Shown: in pieces, positions 14,076-21,101 of the stretch | Position numbering within the stretch: position 1 is the stretch's first letter | Layout of the letters: each line of letters starts with the position of its first letter | From: a virus | Virus record (IMG/VR): IMGVR_UViG_3300045970_000701 | Location: 1-22,935 of that record | Length of the DNA: 22,935 nucleotides | Reading direction: 5' to 3' (one strand) | Program-made: the position numbers and the translations under genes | The notes under the pieces: model-generated | Told to the model about the DNA's origin: nothing | The model's input: only the letters and a program-made list of their open reading frames with translations | Databases searched by the model: none

Positions 14076-14324
14076 ATGAAAGTTGGTGATAAAGTAATAT
14101 GCATAAATAATTCTATAAGTAGAAATGGTATTTTGAATAAAGAGCCGTTATTAAAAAAATTTGCAGTTTATATAGTAAGATTTTTTGATGAAACACCAGA
14201 AGGATACTCTGACAATGTTCAACTTGAAGATTATGATGGAAAATTTCCATCGGATAAATTTTTAACACTTAAAGAATATAGAAAACAAAAATTATTAAAA
14301 ATAAAAAAGTCACTTATTCCGTGA
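14076..14324 (+). CDS. small conserved phage protein, SH3/KOW-like fold, unknown
   Basis: 82 residues. MKVGDKVICINN ... PLLKKFAVYIVRFFDETPEG ... VQLEDYDGKFPSDKFLTLKEYRK follows the layout of a common small phage family that starts M-x-GDKV-x-C-I and has a later Y-x-x-x-F/RF strand, which looks like an SH3-type barrel. No function is known. Its last codons form the left part of a terminator hairpin. Confidence 0.65.
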   Translation: MKVGDKVICINNSISRNGILNKEPLLKKFAVYIVRFFDETPEGYSDNVQLEDYDGKFPSDKFLTLKEYRKQKLLKIKKSLIP

Positions 14325-14333
14325 CTTTTTTAT
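14299..14333. terminator. bidirectional terminator between convergent genes
   Basis: AATAAAAAAGTCAC / GTGACTTTTTTATT stem with 7-nt loop TTATTCC, overlapping the stop codon of the plus-strand gene and abutting the minus gene ending at 14336. Confidence 0.85.
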
Positions 14334-14335
14334 TT

Positions 14336-14545
14336 TTATTGCCATTCTTCTTGAATGGATGGATCATATTTTAACCCAAGTTCACTGATTTTATCATAAA
14401 CATCATTTTTGTTTTTTGTTTCAAACAGCTCATTAACTGTTTCGAATTTACCACTAACTTGCTTGAGGAATAATACATCTTTTGTATCAGCATCCCAAAC
14501 GAGTTTCCAAGACAACTTACTGCCAGTCTTTTTGATTTTTTCCAT
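14336..14545 (-). CDS. small phage protein, unknown
   Basis: 69 residues. Pattern KKTGSKLSWKLVWDADTKDVLFLKQVSGKFETVNELFETKNKNDVYDKISELGLKY: a three-strand sheet followed by a helix, of a kind I have seen among small Bacteroidota-phage proteins; function unknown. Start chosen at the first ATG; the 100-nt leader carries a hairpin that could attenuate it. An overlapping frame in the same region is a shadow. Confidence 0.6.
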   Translation of the reverse strand: MEKIKKTGSKLSWKLVWDADTKDVLFLKQVSGKFETVNELFETKNKNDVYDKISELGLKYDPSIQEEWQ

Positions 14546-14573
14546 AAAATTATTTGTTTATTTTTTGTGAAAT

Positions 14574-14597
14574 AAAAGGTCGTAATTACAACCTTTT
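14574..14597. promoter_or_regulatory. leader hairpin upstream of the 14545 gene
   Basis: AAAAGGT / ACCTTTT inverted repeat enclosing GTAATTAC, followed by T-rich sequence on both strands. It lies between a minus-strand TATATAC box (14639-14645) and the start at 14545, so it could be an attenuator in the leader, or a terminator. Confidence 0.35.
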
Positions 14598-14638
14598 TAA
14601 AAAAAGAAATTATATTATAAGTAATATTTTTCACTCAA

Positions 14639-14645
14639 GTATATA
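14639..14645 (-). promoter_or_regulatory. candidate TATATA promoter box
   Basis: Minus strand reads TTTAATATATACTT, the same 14 bases as at 22597-22610 on the plus strand; about 93 nt before the start at 14545. Confidence 0.35.
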
Positions 14646-14695
14646 TTAAATTTTCATTTTCTAAATTATACTAAGATTAAAAATAGTATTGATAA

Positions 14696-14715
14696 TCAAT
14701 TATTTATATAATTGA
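14696..14715 (+). other. inverted repeat upstream of thymidine kinase
   Basis: TCAATTAT TTAT ATAATTGA, 8-bp stem, 20 nt before the tdk start; preceded by an overlapping ATTGA/TCAAT hairpin. Could be an operator or leader hairpin; AT-rich background makes it weak. Confidence 0.25.
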
Positions 14716-14735
14716 CTAAAAAATAATTTTTAGAA

Positions 14736-15320
14736 ATGGCAAAACTTTTCTTCAGGTATTCAACAATGAATGCTGGCAAATCAATCGACTTAATCAAAAC
14801 AAATTTTAACTATTTTGAAAACGATAGAAAAACTTTATGCTTCACATCTGCAAAAGATAATAGATATGGTGAAGGTAAAATAACATCAAGAATTGGACTA
14901 TCAGTTGATGCAATTTCTGTTTTTGATGATACAAATATATTTGATGTTGTTTATAAATATATTATTAATAATGAACAAATATATTGTGTTTTTGTAGATG
15001 AATCGCAATTTTTAAATAAAAATCAGGTTTTCCAACTTGCAGATATTGTAGATGGGTTAGATATTCCAGTAATTTGTTATGGACTTAGAACAGATTTTGT
15101 TATGGAAATGTTCGAAGGATCTAAATATTTAATGGCTATTGCTGACAGTATAGAAGAAATTAAGACTATTTGCTTTGAGTGTAAAACTAAAAAGGCAATA
15201 ATAAATGCAAGAATAACTGATGGTAAAATAGTTACAGAAGGTGATCAAGTTATGATTGGTGGAAATGATACTTATAAACCTCTTTGTAGAAAGTGTTATA
15301 AAAAGTTAAAGAATGTTTAA
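14736..15320 (+). CDS. tdk: thymidine kinase, type II
   Basis: 194 residues, normal length for the TK1-like family that phosphorylates thymidine with ATP to feed dTTP synthesis. Seen: P-loop STMNAGKS at 9-16, Walker B/catalytic FVDESQF at 86-92, the YGLRTDF lasso start at 115-121, and a structural zinc site of four Cys (C146, C149, C184, C187). The substrate-backbone loop near residue 175-182 (IGGNDTYKPLC) is the usual IGG-x(n)-Y. Nucleotide-salvage enzymes are standard for large phages and fit the NMP-kinase-like gene at 2624. Its stop lies 16 nt before the most likely start of the histidine kinase. Confidence 0.93.
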   Translation: MAKLFFRYSTMNAGKSIDLIKTNFNYFENDRKTLCFTSAKDNRYGEGKITSRIGLSVDAISVFDDTNIFDVVYKYIINNEQIYCVFVDESQFLNKNQVFQLADIVDGLDIPVICYGLRTDFVMEMFEGSKYLMAIADSIEEIKTICFECKTKKAIINARITDGKIVTEGDQVMIGGNDTYKPLCRKCYKKLKNV

Positions 15321-15322
15321 TT

Positions 15323-15330
15323 TATATATA
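15323..15330 (+). promoter_or_regulatory. candidate TATATA promoter box
   Basis: TATATATAGGTTTAATG, box ending 6 nt before the ATG at 15337; argues for 15337 rather than 15313 as start of the kinase gene. Confidence 0.35.
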
Positions 15331-15336
15331 GGTTTA

Positions 15337-15522
15337 ATGGAAATGATACATCATAAAAAAGCAGAGCATATAAAAGAACTAGTCAATCAATTAATTGAGG
15401 CTAGTAAAGAATTAGCATTTCAAAATGAAGAGAAAGAAAAACGTGCAAATGAATTAATTGTTGCCAATGAAGAATTAGCTTATCAGAATGAAGAGAAGAG
15501 TAAGAGAGCAGATGAATTATAA
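15337..15522 (+). pseudogene. N-terminal fragment of the hybrid histidine kinase (frameshifted)
   Basis: Reads MEMIHHKKAEHIKELVNQL, then one and a half copies of the 21-residue coiled-coil repeat (KELAFQNEEKEKRANELIVAN, EELAYQNEEKSKRADEL) and stops at TAA 15520-15522. The stop arises because the second repeat lacks 11 nt compared with every other copy; without the deletion the frame would run straight into the kinase. An in-frame ATG at 15313 overlaps tdk by 8 nt and seems less likely. As it stands this fragment would be a short coiled coil, or a leader whose translation feeds the downstream frame through ATGs at 15488 and 15512. Confidence 0.7.
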
Positions 15523-15898
15523 AGAATTAGCTTATCAGAATGAGGAAAAAGGACATAGGGCAGATGAATTAATTATTGCCAATAAAGAATTATCTTATCA
15601 GAATGAAGAGAAGAGTAAGAGAGCAGATGAATTAATTATTGCCAATGAAGAATTAGCTTATCAGAATGAAGAGAAGAGTAAGAGAGCAGATGAATTAATT
15701 ATTGCTAATAAAGAATTAGCTTATCAGAATGAGGAAAAAGGACATAGGGCAGATGAATTAATTATTGCCAATAAAGAATTAGCTTATCAGAATGAGGAAA
15801 AAGGACATAGGGCAGATGAATTAATTATTGCTAATAAAGAATTAGCTTATCAGAATGAGGAAAAAGGACATAGGGCAGATGAATTAATTATTGCCAAT
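15406..15898 (+). repeat. 63-bp tandem repeat array encoding 21-residue coiled-coil units
   Basis: Eight units beginning at 15406, 15469, 15521, 15584, 15647, 15710, 15773 and 15836, with a degenerate ninth at 15899. Each codes for K/E-ELAYQNEEK-xx-RADELIIAN, three heptads. Two DNA variants alternate: one with GGACATAGG (protein GHR) and one with AGTAAGAGA (SKR). Units 5-7 are identical except for one silent C/T. Unit 2 is 52 bp (11-nt deletion). Such ANKELAFQNEEKEKRAAEL arrays are known in bacterial sensor kinases and cyclases. Confidence 0.95.
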
Positions 15899-17743
15899 AA
15901 AGAATTGATAGTTCAAAGTAAAGAAAAAGTAAAATTGGCAGAAGAACTTATAAATTCTCAGAAAAATGCGGAAATTGCTAATGAGTTCAATAAAAATTTA
16001 TTACAAACTATCCCATTTTATATGGATATTATAGATAAAAATGGTACAATATTATTTTCAAACAAATTATTAAAAGATAACGTTGGTGATGTTATTGGTA
16101 AAAAATGTTGGAATGTTCATCGTGATGATAAGAAACAATGTGTAGATTGTCCATTATATTCAGAAATTGAAATTGGTAAAACAAAAAAGATAGAATCAAG
16201 TGGAGTTTATGGCGGAAAAATTTTTGAAATAAGTCACACAGGAATAATGTTTAATGGAGAAAAATCTATATTAGAAATATTTCAAGATATTACAGATAGA
16301 AAGCAATCAGAAAATAGATTAGCAAGAGCAGAAATAATTTCTAAAACAGGTAATTGGGAACTTTATATTGATAATCTAACAATGATAGCATCAGATGGTG
16401 CAAAAGAAATATATGGTATAAAAGATAAATTAGAAGAACTTAAATATTTAGAAATAAAAAAATATGTATTATCTGAATATAGACCAATGATGGATGATGC
16501 ATTAAAAAATTTAATTGATTATAATAAACCTTATAATGTTGAGTATAAAATATTAACAGGCGACAATGAAATTAAAAATATTCATTCAATTGCAAATTAT
16601 GATAATATAAATAAAATTGTATTTGGAGTACTTCAAGATGTTACAATTCAAAAGAAAAATGAGGAAGCATTAGAAAAAAGCAATGCTATAAAATCTATTT
16701 TCTTATCAAATATTTCACATGAATTAAGAACTCCTATGACTGCAATTATTGGCTATTCAGATTTAATATTATCAAATAATAAAGATAAAGATAGAGATAG
16801 GTTTTTAAAATCTATTAATTCAAACGCTAAACATTTAGATGAATTGTTAAATAATATATTAGATTATTCAAAAATAGAGAGTGATACATTAGATATTTTA
16901 TATGAGGATTTTTCAATCTTAGATTTATTTGAAGAACTAAGTGATATATTTGAAGATGAGAATTATAAAAAAAATTTAGATTTTGTTAAATTAGAATTTA
17001 GTAAAAAAAATTATAAAATAACATCTGATTATTTAAGATTAAAACAAGTATTATATAATATAATTAGTAATTCTATTAAATTTACTGAAAATGGATATAT
17101 TAAAGTTTCATTTGTTTCAGATAAAAACTTTGTAACATTTAAAATAGAAGATACAGGAATTGGAATTCAAAAAGATAAATTACCATTAGTTTTTGATAGA
17201 TTTTGGCAATGTGATAGCACCAGTAAGAAAAAATATAAAGGAACAGGTCTTGGATTATCTATATCCAAAAGTATTGTTGAAATTTTAAATGGACAGATAT
17301 GGCTTGAATCAGAATTAAATGTAGGAACAACATTTTATGTTAAAATACCAATAGAAGAACAAAAATTAAAAATTATTAAAATTGAACCAGATTTTCCAGG
17401 CAAAACTATTTTAGTAATAGATGATGTACCAATAACATATTCTATATTAGGTATTTATTTAAATTCTTTACATATTAATATAATATCTTCTACTGGTGGT
17501 AAAGAATCAATTGAAATTTATAAAAAACAAAAAGAAAAAATTGATCTAATAATATTAGATTTAAATTTATTTGATATGAGTAGTTTTGAATTAATAAAAA
17601 CTATGAAAGAAATATGTGATTGTAAAATTATTTCCAAATCAGGTATTGAAAATCAAAAAAATGAATTGGTTGATTATCACTTGAAAAAACCAATAAATAA
17701 AAATATATTAGTTTCAATATTTAATGAAATATGGCAAAAGTAG
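15488..17743 (+). CDS. hybrid histidine kinase (coiled coil-PAS-PAS-HisKA-HATPase-REC)
   Basis: Main frame, up to 751 residues; the first 10 come from an out-of-frame read of the deleted repeat unit, and ATG 15512 is an alternative start that overlaps the upstream stop. Order: repeats to ~140; PAS with a cysteine cluster (KKCWNVHRDDKKQCVDCPL, 205-223); second PAS ~281-388; HisKA with SNISHELRTPM (His411); HATPase with N-box IISNSIKF (~525-532), DTGIGI (555-560), FDRFW and GTGLGLSI (585-592); receiver domain 638-750 with DD645-646, phospho-acceptor Asp691 and Lys733. All catalytic residues look intact, so kinase, ATP binding and receiver could work; there is no transmembrane segment, hence a cytosolic sensor. 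A hybrid kinase on a phage is unusual and may be host-derived. Overlaps the next gene by 13 nt. Confidence 0.85.
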   Translation: MKRRVREQMNYKELAYQNEEKGHRADELIIANKELSYQNEEKSKRADELIIANEELAYQNEEKSKRADELIIANKELAYQNEEKGHRADELIIANKELAYQNEEKGHRADELIIANKELAYQNEEKGHRADELIIANKELIVQSKEKVKLAEELINSQKNAEIANEFNKNLLQTIPFYMDIIDKNGTILFSNKLLKDNVGDVIGKKCWNVHRDDKKQCVDCPLYSEIEIGKTKKIESSGVYGGKIFEISHTGIMFNGEKSILEIFQDITDRKQSENRLARAEIISKTGNWELYIDNLTMIASDGAKEIYGIKDKLEELKYLEIKKYVLSEYRPMMDDALKNLIDYNKPYNVEYKILTGDNEIKNIHSIANYDNINKIVFGVLQDVTIQKKNEEALEKSNAIKSIFLSNISHELRTPMTAIIGYSDLILSNNKDKDRDRFLKSINSNAKHLDELLNNILDYSKIESDTLDILYEDFSILDLFEELSDIFEDENYKKNLDFVKLEFSKKNYKITSDYLRLKQVLYNIISNSIKFTENGYIKVSFVSDKNFVTFKIEDTGIGIQKDKLPLVFDRFWQCDSTSKKKYKGTGLGLSISKSIVEILNGQIWLESELNVGTTFYVKIPIEEQKLKIIKIEPDFPGKTILVIDDVPITYSILGIYLNSLHINIISSTGGKESIEIYKKQKEKIDLIILDLNLFDMSSFELIKTMKEICDCKIISKSGIENQKNELVDYHLKKPINKNILVSIFNEIWQK

Positions 17744-18135
17744 ACTTTATAACATTAGCAAATATAATTTTCAAAGATAAAGGTAAATATAAATTTGTTT
17801 CTGATGAGGAAAAAGAGACAAATTTTTTTATGCTTAATAGAAAATATGCTATTAAGTTTCTAAAACAAGCACAATTCTTTAATAATAAAAATGTGAATAG
17901 AGCATCTGCAATGGATATTTGGTATCAAGTGTTCTATAAAACAACGAATGGCACACCTCAATGGTGGTGGAAAACAAAAGTAGAACCAAAACCTAAATCT
18001 GAATTTATAAATGCTGATATTAAATTAGTTAAATCATATTATGATATAACAGATTCTGATATTAAGTTTTTGATTAAATTTCACCCAGAAAAATTAAAAG
18101 AAGATATAAAACGATTAAAAAAATTTAAAGGCTAA
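17731..18135 (+). CDS. putative gp62-like sliding-clamp-loader small subunit
   Basis: 134 residues. The layout FITLANIIFKDK ... FFMLNRKYAIKFLKQAQFFNNKNV ... DIWYQVFYK ... PQWWWKTK ... DIKLVKSYYDITDSDIKFLIKFHPEKLKEDIKRLKK parallels the short gp62 proteins of cyanophage-type T4 relatives (F-x-x-x-N-x-x-x-K, y-M-x-NR-x-L-S, A-N-x-x-N, W-x-K, kYY-g-S, final K-rich helix). In T4, gp62 with gp44 loads the gp45 clamp for replication and late transcription. Similarity is by motif spacing only and no gp44 or gp45 gene is in the window. Its stop overlaps the stop of the convergent nuclease-like gene by 4 nt, with no terminator between. Confidence 0.45.
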   Translation: MAKVDFITLANIIFKDKGKYKFVSDEEKETNFFMLNRKYAIKFLKQAQFFNNKNVNRASAMDIWYQVFYKTTNGTPQWWWKTKVEPKPKSEFINADIKLVKSYYDITDSDIKFLIKFHPEKLKEDIKRLKKFKG

Positions 18136-19106
18136 GGAGTTTTCTTTTTTAATCTTGCAGGTGCTTTCACATCATTATTAATGAAAATTTTACTATAATC
18201 TTTAGGCAACAATTTAGGAGGAATATCAATCATTTTGAAATCGTATTTATTATCTGTTGTACCATTTTTTAATTTAATTCTAATTGTTCTTCCATCATCT
18301 TCAATTCTATAAATACACCAAGCTTTAATTAAACAAACTTTTTTATCATTTTCTAAATAAAAACCAAGATAATCATAATGTAGTTCATCTTTATTCCAAG
18401 CATTATAATCTTTTAAATCTAATGATGAATTATTTATATAAATATAATCTCCTTGAACCTTAAGTGTTACATTTCCAGTAATATTTTTTACTTGAATTGA
18501 TTGCCTTGAACCAGATTCTTTATTAATCATCCAAACGTCAACACCATCTAAATCTTCACTTTCTTCTGCCTTTAATATATCATACCATTTACCATATATC
18601 ATAGCAATAACACCTTTAACAACTTTTTCACTTTCTTTTGATTTTTCAGTAACACCAGAAACAATATTAATGTATTCTTTTAAATTTTCATCACTCAAAA
18701 TATCTCCAATATTATCAATAAAGTTTTGTAAGACTTCTTCCTTATCATATTCATAATTAGGAATATTCAAACCAAATTTTGTATTAATTGTATTTAAAAC
18801 TATTTTATTATTTGGAATTTTTCTAATAATTTCAGATTTTGAAAGGTCTTTATCTTTTAATCCTTTTATATATTTTAGTATAACTGTATCATTACCTTTA
18901 TATCTAAGTAATTTTATATAAAGATAAAATCTCATTAAAGAGTTATATTGCATAGGAACAAAATAATCAGTGTTTAAGTTTTTAACAAACCATTCACTAA
19001 AATTCTTAAAACTAAAACTTGGAATTTTAGTCACATCGTTTTCATCAACATATATAAAATCATCAATGTCAATATCATTATTAAAATCTTCAAAAAGTGT
19101 GATCAT
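18132..19106 (-). CDS. PD-(D/E)XK nuclease-like protein with capsid-targeting-like N terminus
   Basis: 324 residues. N terminus MITLFED-FNND has the L-F-E that marks a T4-type prohead protease site, cleaving after residue 6. The helical first 150 residues lead to a nuclease-type core: a helix with Glu160 (KESEKVVKGVIAMI), then DLDGVDVWMINKESG, then SIQVKNI, i.e. Asp190-x14-Gln205-x-Lys207, where Gln replaces the usual Asp/Glu as in several known family branches. The C-terminal third is beta-rich and basic, ending ARLKKKTP. Likely a DNase or restriction-like enzyme; packaged delivery is inference. Shares a near-palindromic AT promoter region with the divergent gene that follows. Confidence 0.6.
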   Translation of the reverse strand: MITLFEDFNNDIDIDDFIYVDENDVTKIPSFSFKNFSEWFVKNLNTDYFVPMQYNSLMRFYLYIKLLRYKGNDTVILKYIKGLKDKDLSKSEIIRKIPNNKIVLNTINTKFGLNIPNYEYDKEEVLQNFIDNIGDILSDENLKEYINIVSGVTEKSKESEKVVKGVIAMIYGKWYDILKAEESEDLDGVDVWMINKESGSRQSIQVKNITGNVTLKVQGDYIYINNSSLDLKDYNAWNKDELHYDYLGFYLENDKKVCLIKAWCIYRIEDDGRTIRIKLKNGTTDNKYDFKMIDIPPKLLPKDYSKIFINNDVKAPARLKKKTP

Positions 19107-19120
19107 AATTATAATTGTAG

Positions 19121-19141
19121 TTTTTTATATATATTAAAAAA
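19121..19141. promoter_or_regulatory. near-palindromic AT element between divergent genes
   Basis: TTTTTTATATATATTAAAAAA reads almost the same on both strands and is the only promoter-like sequence in the 38-nt gap, so it may drive both the minus nuclease-like gene and the plus gene that follows. Confidence 0.45.
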
Positions 19142-19156
19142 ATAATGTGTATTTTT

Positions 19157-19585
19157 GTGATCACTAAATTTAAATTATTTGAATCTGAAGAAAAAGAAAT
19201 CTCATTTATTTTAAATGATATTATTGATTATTTTGATAATCGTCAAGGTTATATAAATAGTTTTATATCAAGTCTATGTAATAATCGTGATATTATTGTA
19301 AAAATAAATTGTAAAAATTGCACACATTATAATGAATATGGTGCGGATGAATATTTTCATTCAAATAAAGTACATAAAGGCAAAATAAATGGATATGGTT
19401 TAGGTTCCAGTACTGACGATGGTAAAAAAAGATTACATTTAACACTTTATTTGAAAAGAATAAAATATAAACATGAAGTAGATACAAGTAAACCAATTAC
19501 AATATATGGTGAAATTTCACCAAGTTTACAAGAAACAATTAATAATATTAATGCAAAAAGAACATCAATAAAATATAATATATGA
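19157..19585 (+). CDS. unknown protein with capsid-targeting-like N terminus (GTG start)
   Basis: 142 residues from GTG 19157, giving MITKFKLFESEE. An upstream ATG at 19145 would add four residues (MCIF), but the DNA from 19157 matches the start of the genes at 20781 and 21098 at 24 of 27 bases, which argues for GTG. Behind the leader peptide come a helix (SFILNDIIDYFDN), a C-x-x-C pair (INCKNCTHY), a Gly-rich loop (NGYGLGSSTDDGKK) and a beta hairpin with LHLTLYLKRIKYK; it ends KYNI like its neighbours. No enzyme motif recognised. Adjacent genes share the same peptide, so it is probably another packaged internal protein. Confidence 0.6.
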   Translation: MITKFKLFESEEKEISFILNDIIDYFDNRQGYINSFISSLCNNRDIIVKINCKNCTHYNEYGADEYFHSNKVHKGKINGYGLGSSTDDGKKRLHLTLYLKRIKYKHEVDTSKPITIYGEISPSLQETINNINAKRTSIKYNI

Positions 19586-20784
19586 TAACAAGATTTATAA
19601 AATTTATTACAGAAAAAAACATACCTATCAAGTTAACCCTACCTGATGATATTTATCAAATCAAAAAAGAGTTTGATAAAGCAGGTAAAAAACTATATGT
19701 TGTAGGCGGAGCTGTTAGAGACTTCTATCAAAAAGTAAATCCACATGATATTGACTTAGTTACAGATGCTCAACCTGAAGAATCTAAAAAAATTCTGAAA
19801 GGTAAATTTAATGTGTCAGACGAACAAGGAAAGAATTTTGGTGTATTAAGAATTTATACCAAAGATGAACCTTTAGGCTATGAACTTGCAACATTCAGAA
19901 AAGACATTTCAAAAGGTCGTGACAATAAAGGTGATGCGCCAAAAGTAGAAATTGGAAAACACATTACAATTGAAGATGATGTTAAAAGACGTGATTTAAC
20001 TCAAAATGCTCTTTTTTATGATATTGATAAAGAAGAAATTGTAGATTTGGTTGGTGGTATAGAAGATATTGATAGAAATGTCATATCTGCTGTTGGGGAG
20101 GCTTCTGAGAGGTTCTTAGAGGATAGACTAAGGATTTTAAGGACATTTAGATTCGCTTCAAGGAATCACTCTGAAATAAGTAAGAATACTATTGATGCTA
20201 TTATGAAAGATAAGAGATTGAGAAATATTTCACCTATTGATGATGTATCACAAGAGAGAATTGTTGAAGAATTTCAAAAATCTGTCGATTGGGCATTAGA
20301 TCATAATAAAATTGAAGCGTTACAATATTATTTAGAACTACTTGATAAGTATGGAATGTTTGAAGAAATGTTTCCAGAGTTGGATATTAATATCGAAGGT
20401 ATAGATACATTTAATTTAGGTGTAATATTTACTTTGTTATTTAGAGATAATACAATTGAAACATTAAAAATAAAATTAAAAAAATGTAAGTTTCCAAATA
20501 TACTTGCTGATACTGTATGCTTTTTATTAAGATTAAAAAATGAAATTAAAAATGTAAATAATATACCAGCTCTTTATAAAGAAAAAGTTAGAATACATCT
20601 TGTCAATGATACAATAGAAGAATTTGCTGATTTGTATGATTTTAATGATAATTATTTACAAGCATTTTTGAATTTTCAACCTAAAATTGATACTGCAAAA
20701 ATTATAGCTCTTGGCTTCAAAGGACCAGAAATTAGAGCTGAAGTTATAAAGAAAGAAATTGAAGAGTTTAAGAAATTATTATGA
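19582..20784 (+). CDS. cca: CCA-adding enzyme / tRNA nucleotidyltransferase, class II, with capsid-targeting-like N terminus
   Basis: 400 residues, full length for the class II family that adds or repairs the 3' CCA of tRNA. Motif A: YVVGGAVRDF at 39-48 with catalytic carboxylates Asp56 and Asp58 in HDIDLVTD. Motif C/D region: RRDLTQNALFYD (136-147) and EDRLRILRTFRFASR (180-194), whose Arg residues set nucleotide choice. Body and tail domain follow. In front lies MITRFIKFITE-KN, almost a copy of the T4 IPI leader (MKTYQEFITE), so cleavage after Glu11 would leave an intact catalytic core starting before the first helix. Starts by ATGA overlap and ends by ATGA overlap in the peptide-bearing cluster. 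No tRNA gene is in the window. Poly(A) polymerase activity is an alternative. Confidence 0.9.
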   Translation: MITRFIKFITEKNIPIKLTLPDDIYQIKKEFDKAGKKLYVVGGAVRDFYQKVNPHDIDLVTDAQPEESKKILKGKFNVSDEQGKNFGVLRIYTKDEPLGYELATFRKDISKGRDNKGDAPKVEIGKHITIEDDVKRRDLTQNALFYDIDKEEIVDLVGGIEDIDRNVISAVGEASERFLEDRLRILRTFRFASRNHSEISKNTIDAIMKDKRLRNISPIDDVSQERIVEEFQKSVDWALDHNKIEALQYYLELLDKYGMFEEMFPELDINIEGIDTFNLGVIFTLLFRDNTIETLKIKLKKCKFPNILADTVCFLLRLKNEIKNVNNIPALYKEKVRIHLVNDTIEEFADLYDFNDNYLQAFLNFQPKIDTAKIIALGFKGPEIRAEVIKKEIEEFKKLL

Positions 20785-21101
20785 TAACTAATTTTAAATT
20801 ATTTGAAGAAATTGATAGAAGAGATAGAGATATTAACTATAAAAAAGGTGATTATATATTTTGGAATAATGCGGTTCAGACAATTTCTGAGGTTGGTCTA
20901 CAAAGCTGGATTGGTTGGCGTCCTGATCCTAGTAGAATAGGTAAAAAGAACATTAGATTTTTTCTTTATAATGAAATAACAAAAAAGACTGATGCTGTGA
21001 CATTAGCTGAAGATGAGGTTGTATTACCAACAGATGAACAATTGATAGACTTTAAAAATACATTAGACGCAATAAAAAAGTTCAAAAAATATAACATATG
21101 A
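20781..21101 (+). CDS. unknown small protein with capsid-targeting-like N terminus
   Basis: 106 residues. Leader MITNFKLFE-EIDRR, then KKGDYIFWNNAVQTISEVGL ... WIGWRPDPSRIGKKNIRFFLYNEI ... EDEVVLPTDEQL and a helical end finishing KKFKKYNI. The middle looks like a small beta barrel with two Trp residues; no motif recognised. First 28 bases are identical to those of the next gene. ATGA overlaps both sides. Confidence 0.6.
   Translation: MITNFKLFEEIDRRDRDINYKKGDYIFWNNAVQTISEVGLQSWIGWRPDPSRIGKKNIRFFLYNEITKKTDAVTLAEDEVVLPTDEQLIDFKNTLDAIKKFKKYNI

Noticed and set aside
14371-14634. 87-codon minus-strand frame
   Set aside because: Overlaps the 69-residue gene in another frame, with composition unlike a globular protein; a shadow.
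15406-15898. Repeat array as CRISPR or non-coding satellite
   Set aside because: Units abut directly without spacers and encode three exact heptads in frame with a kinase.
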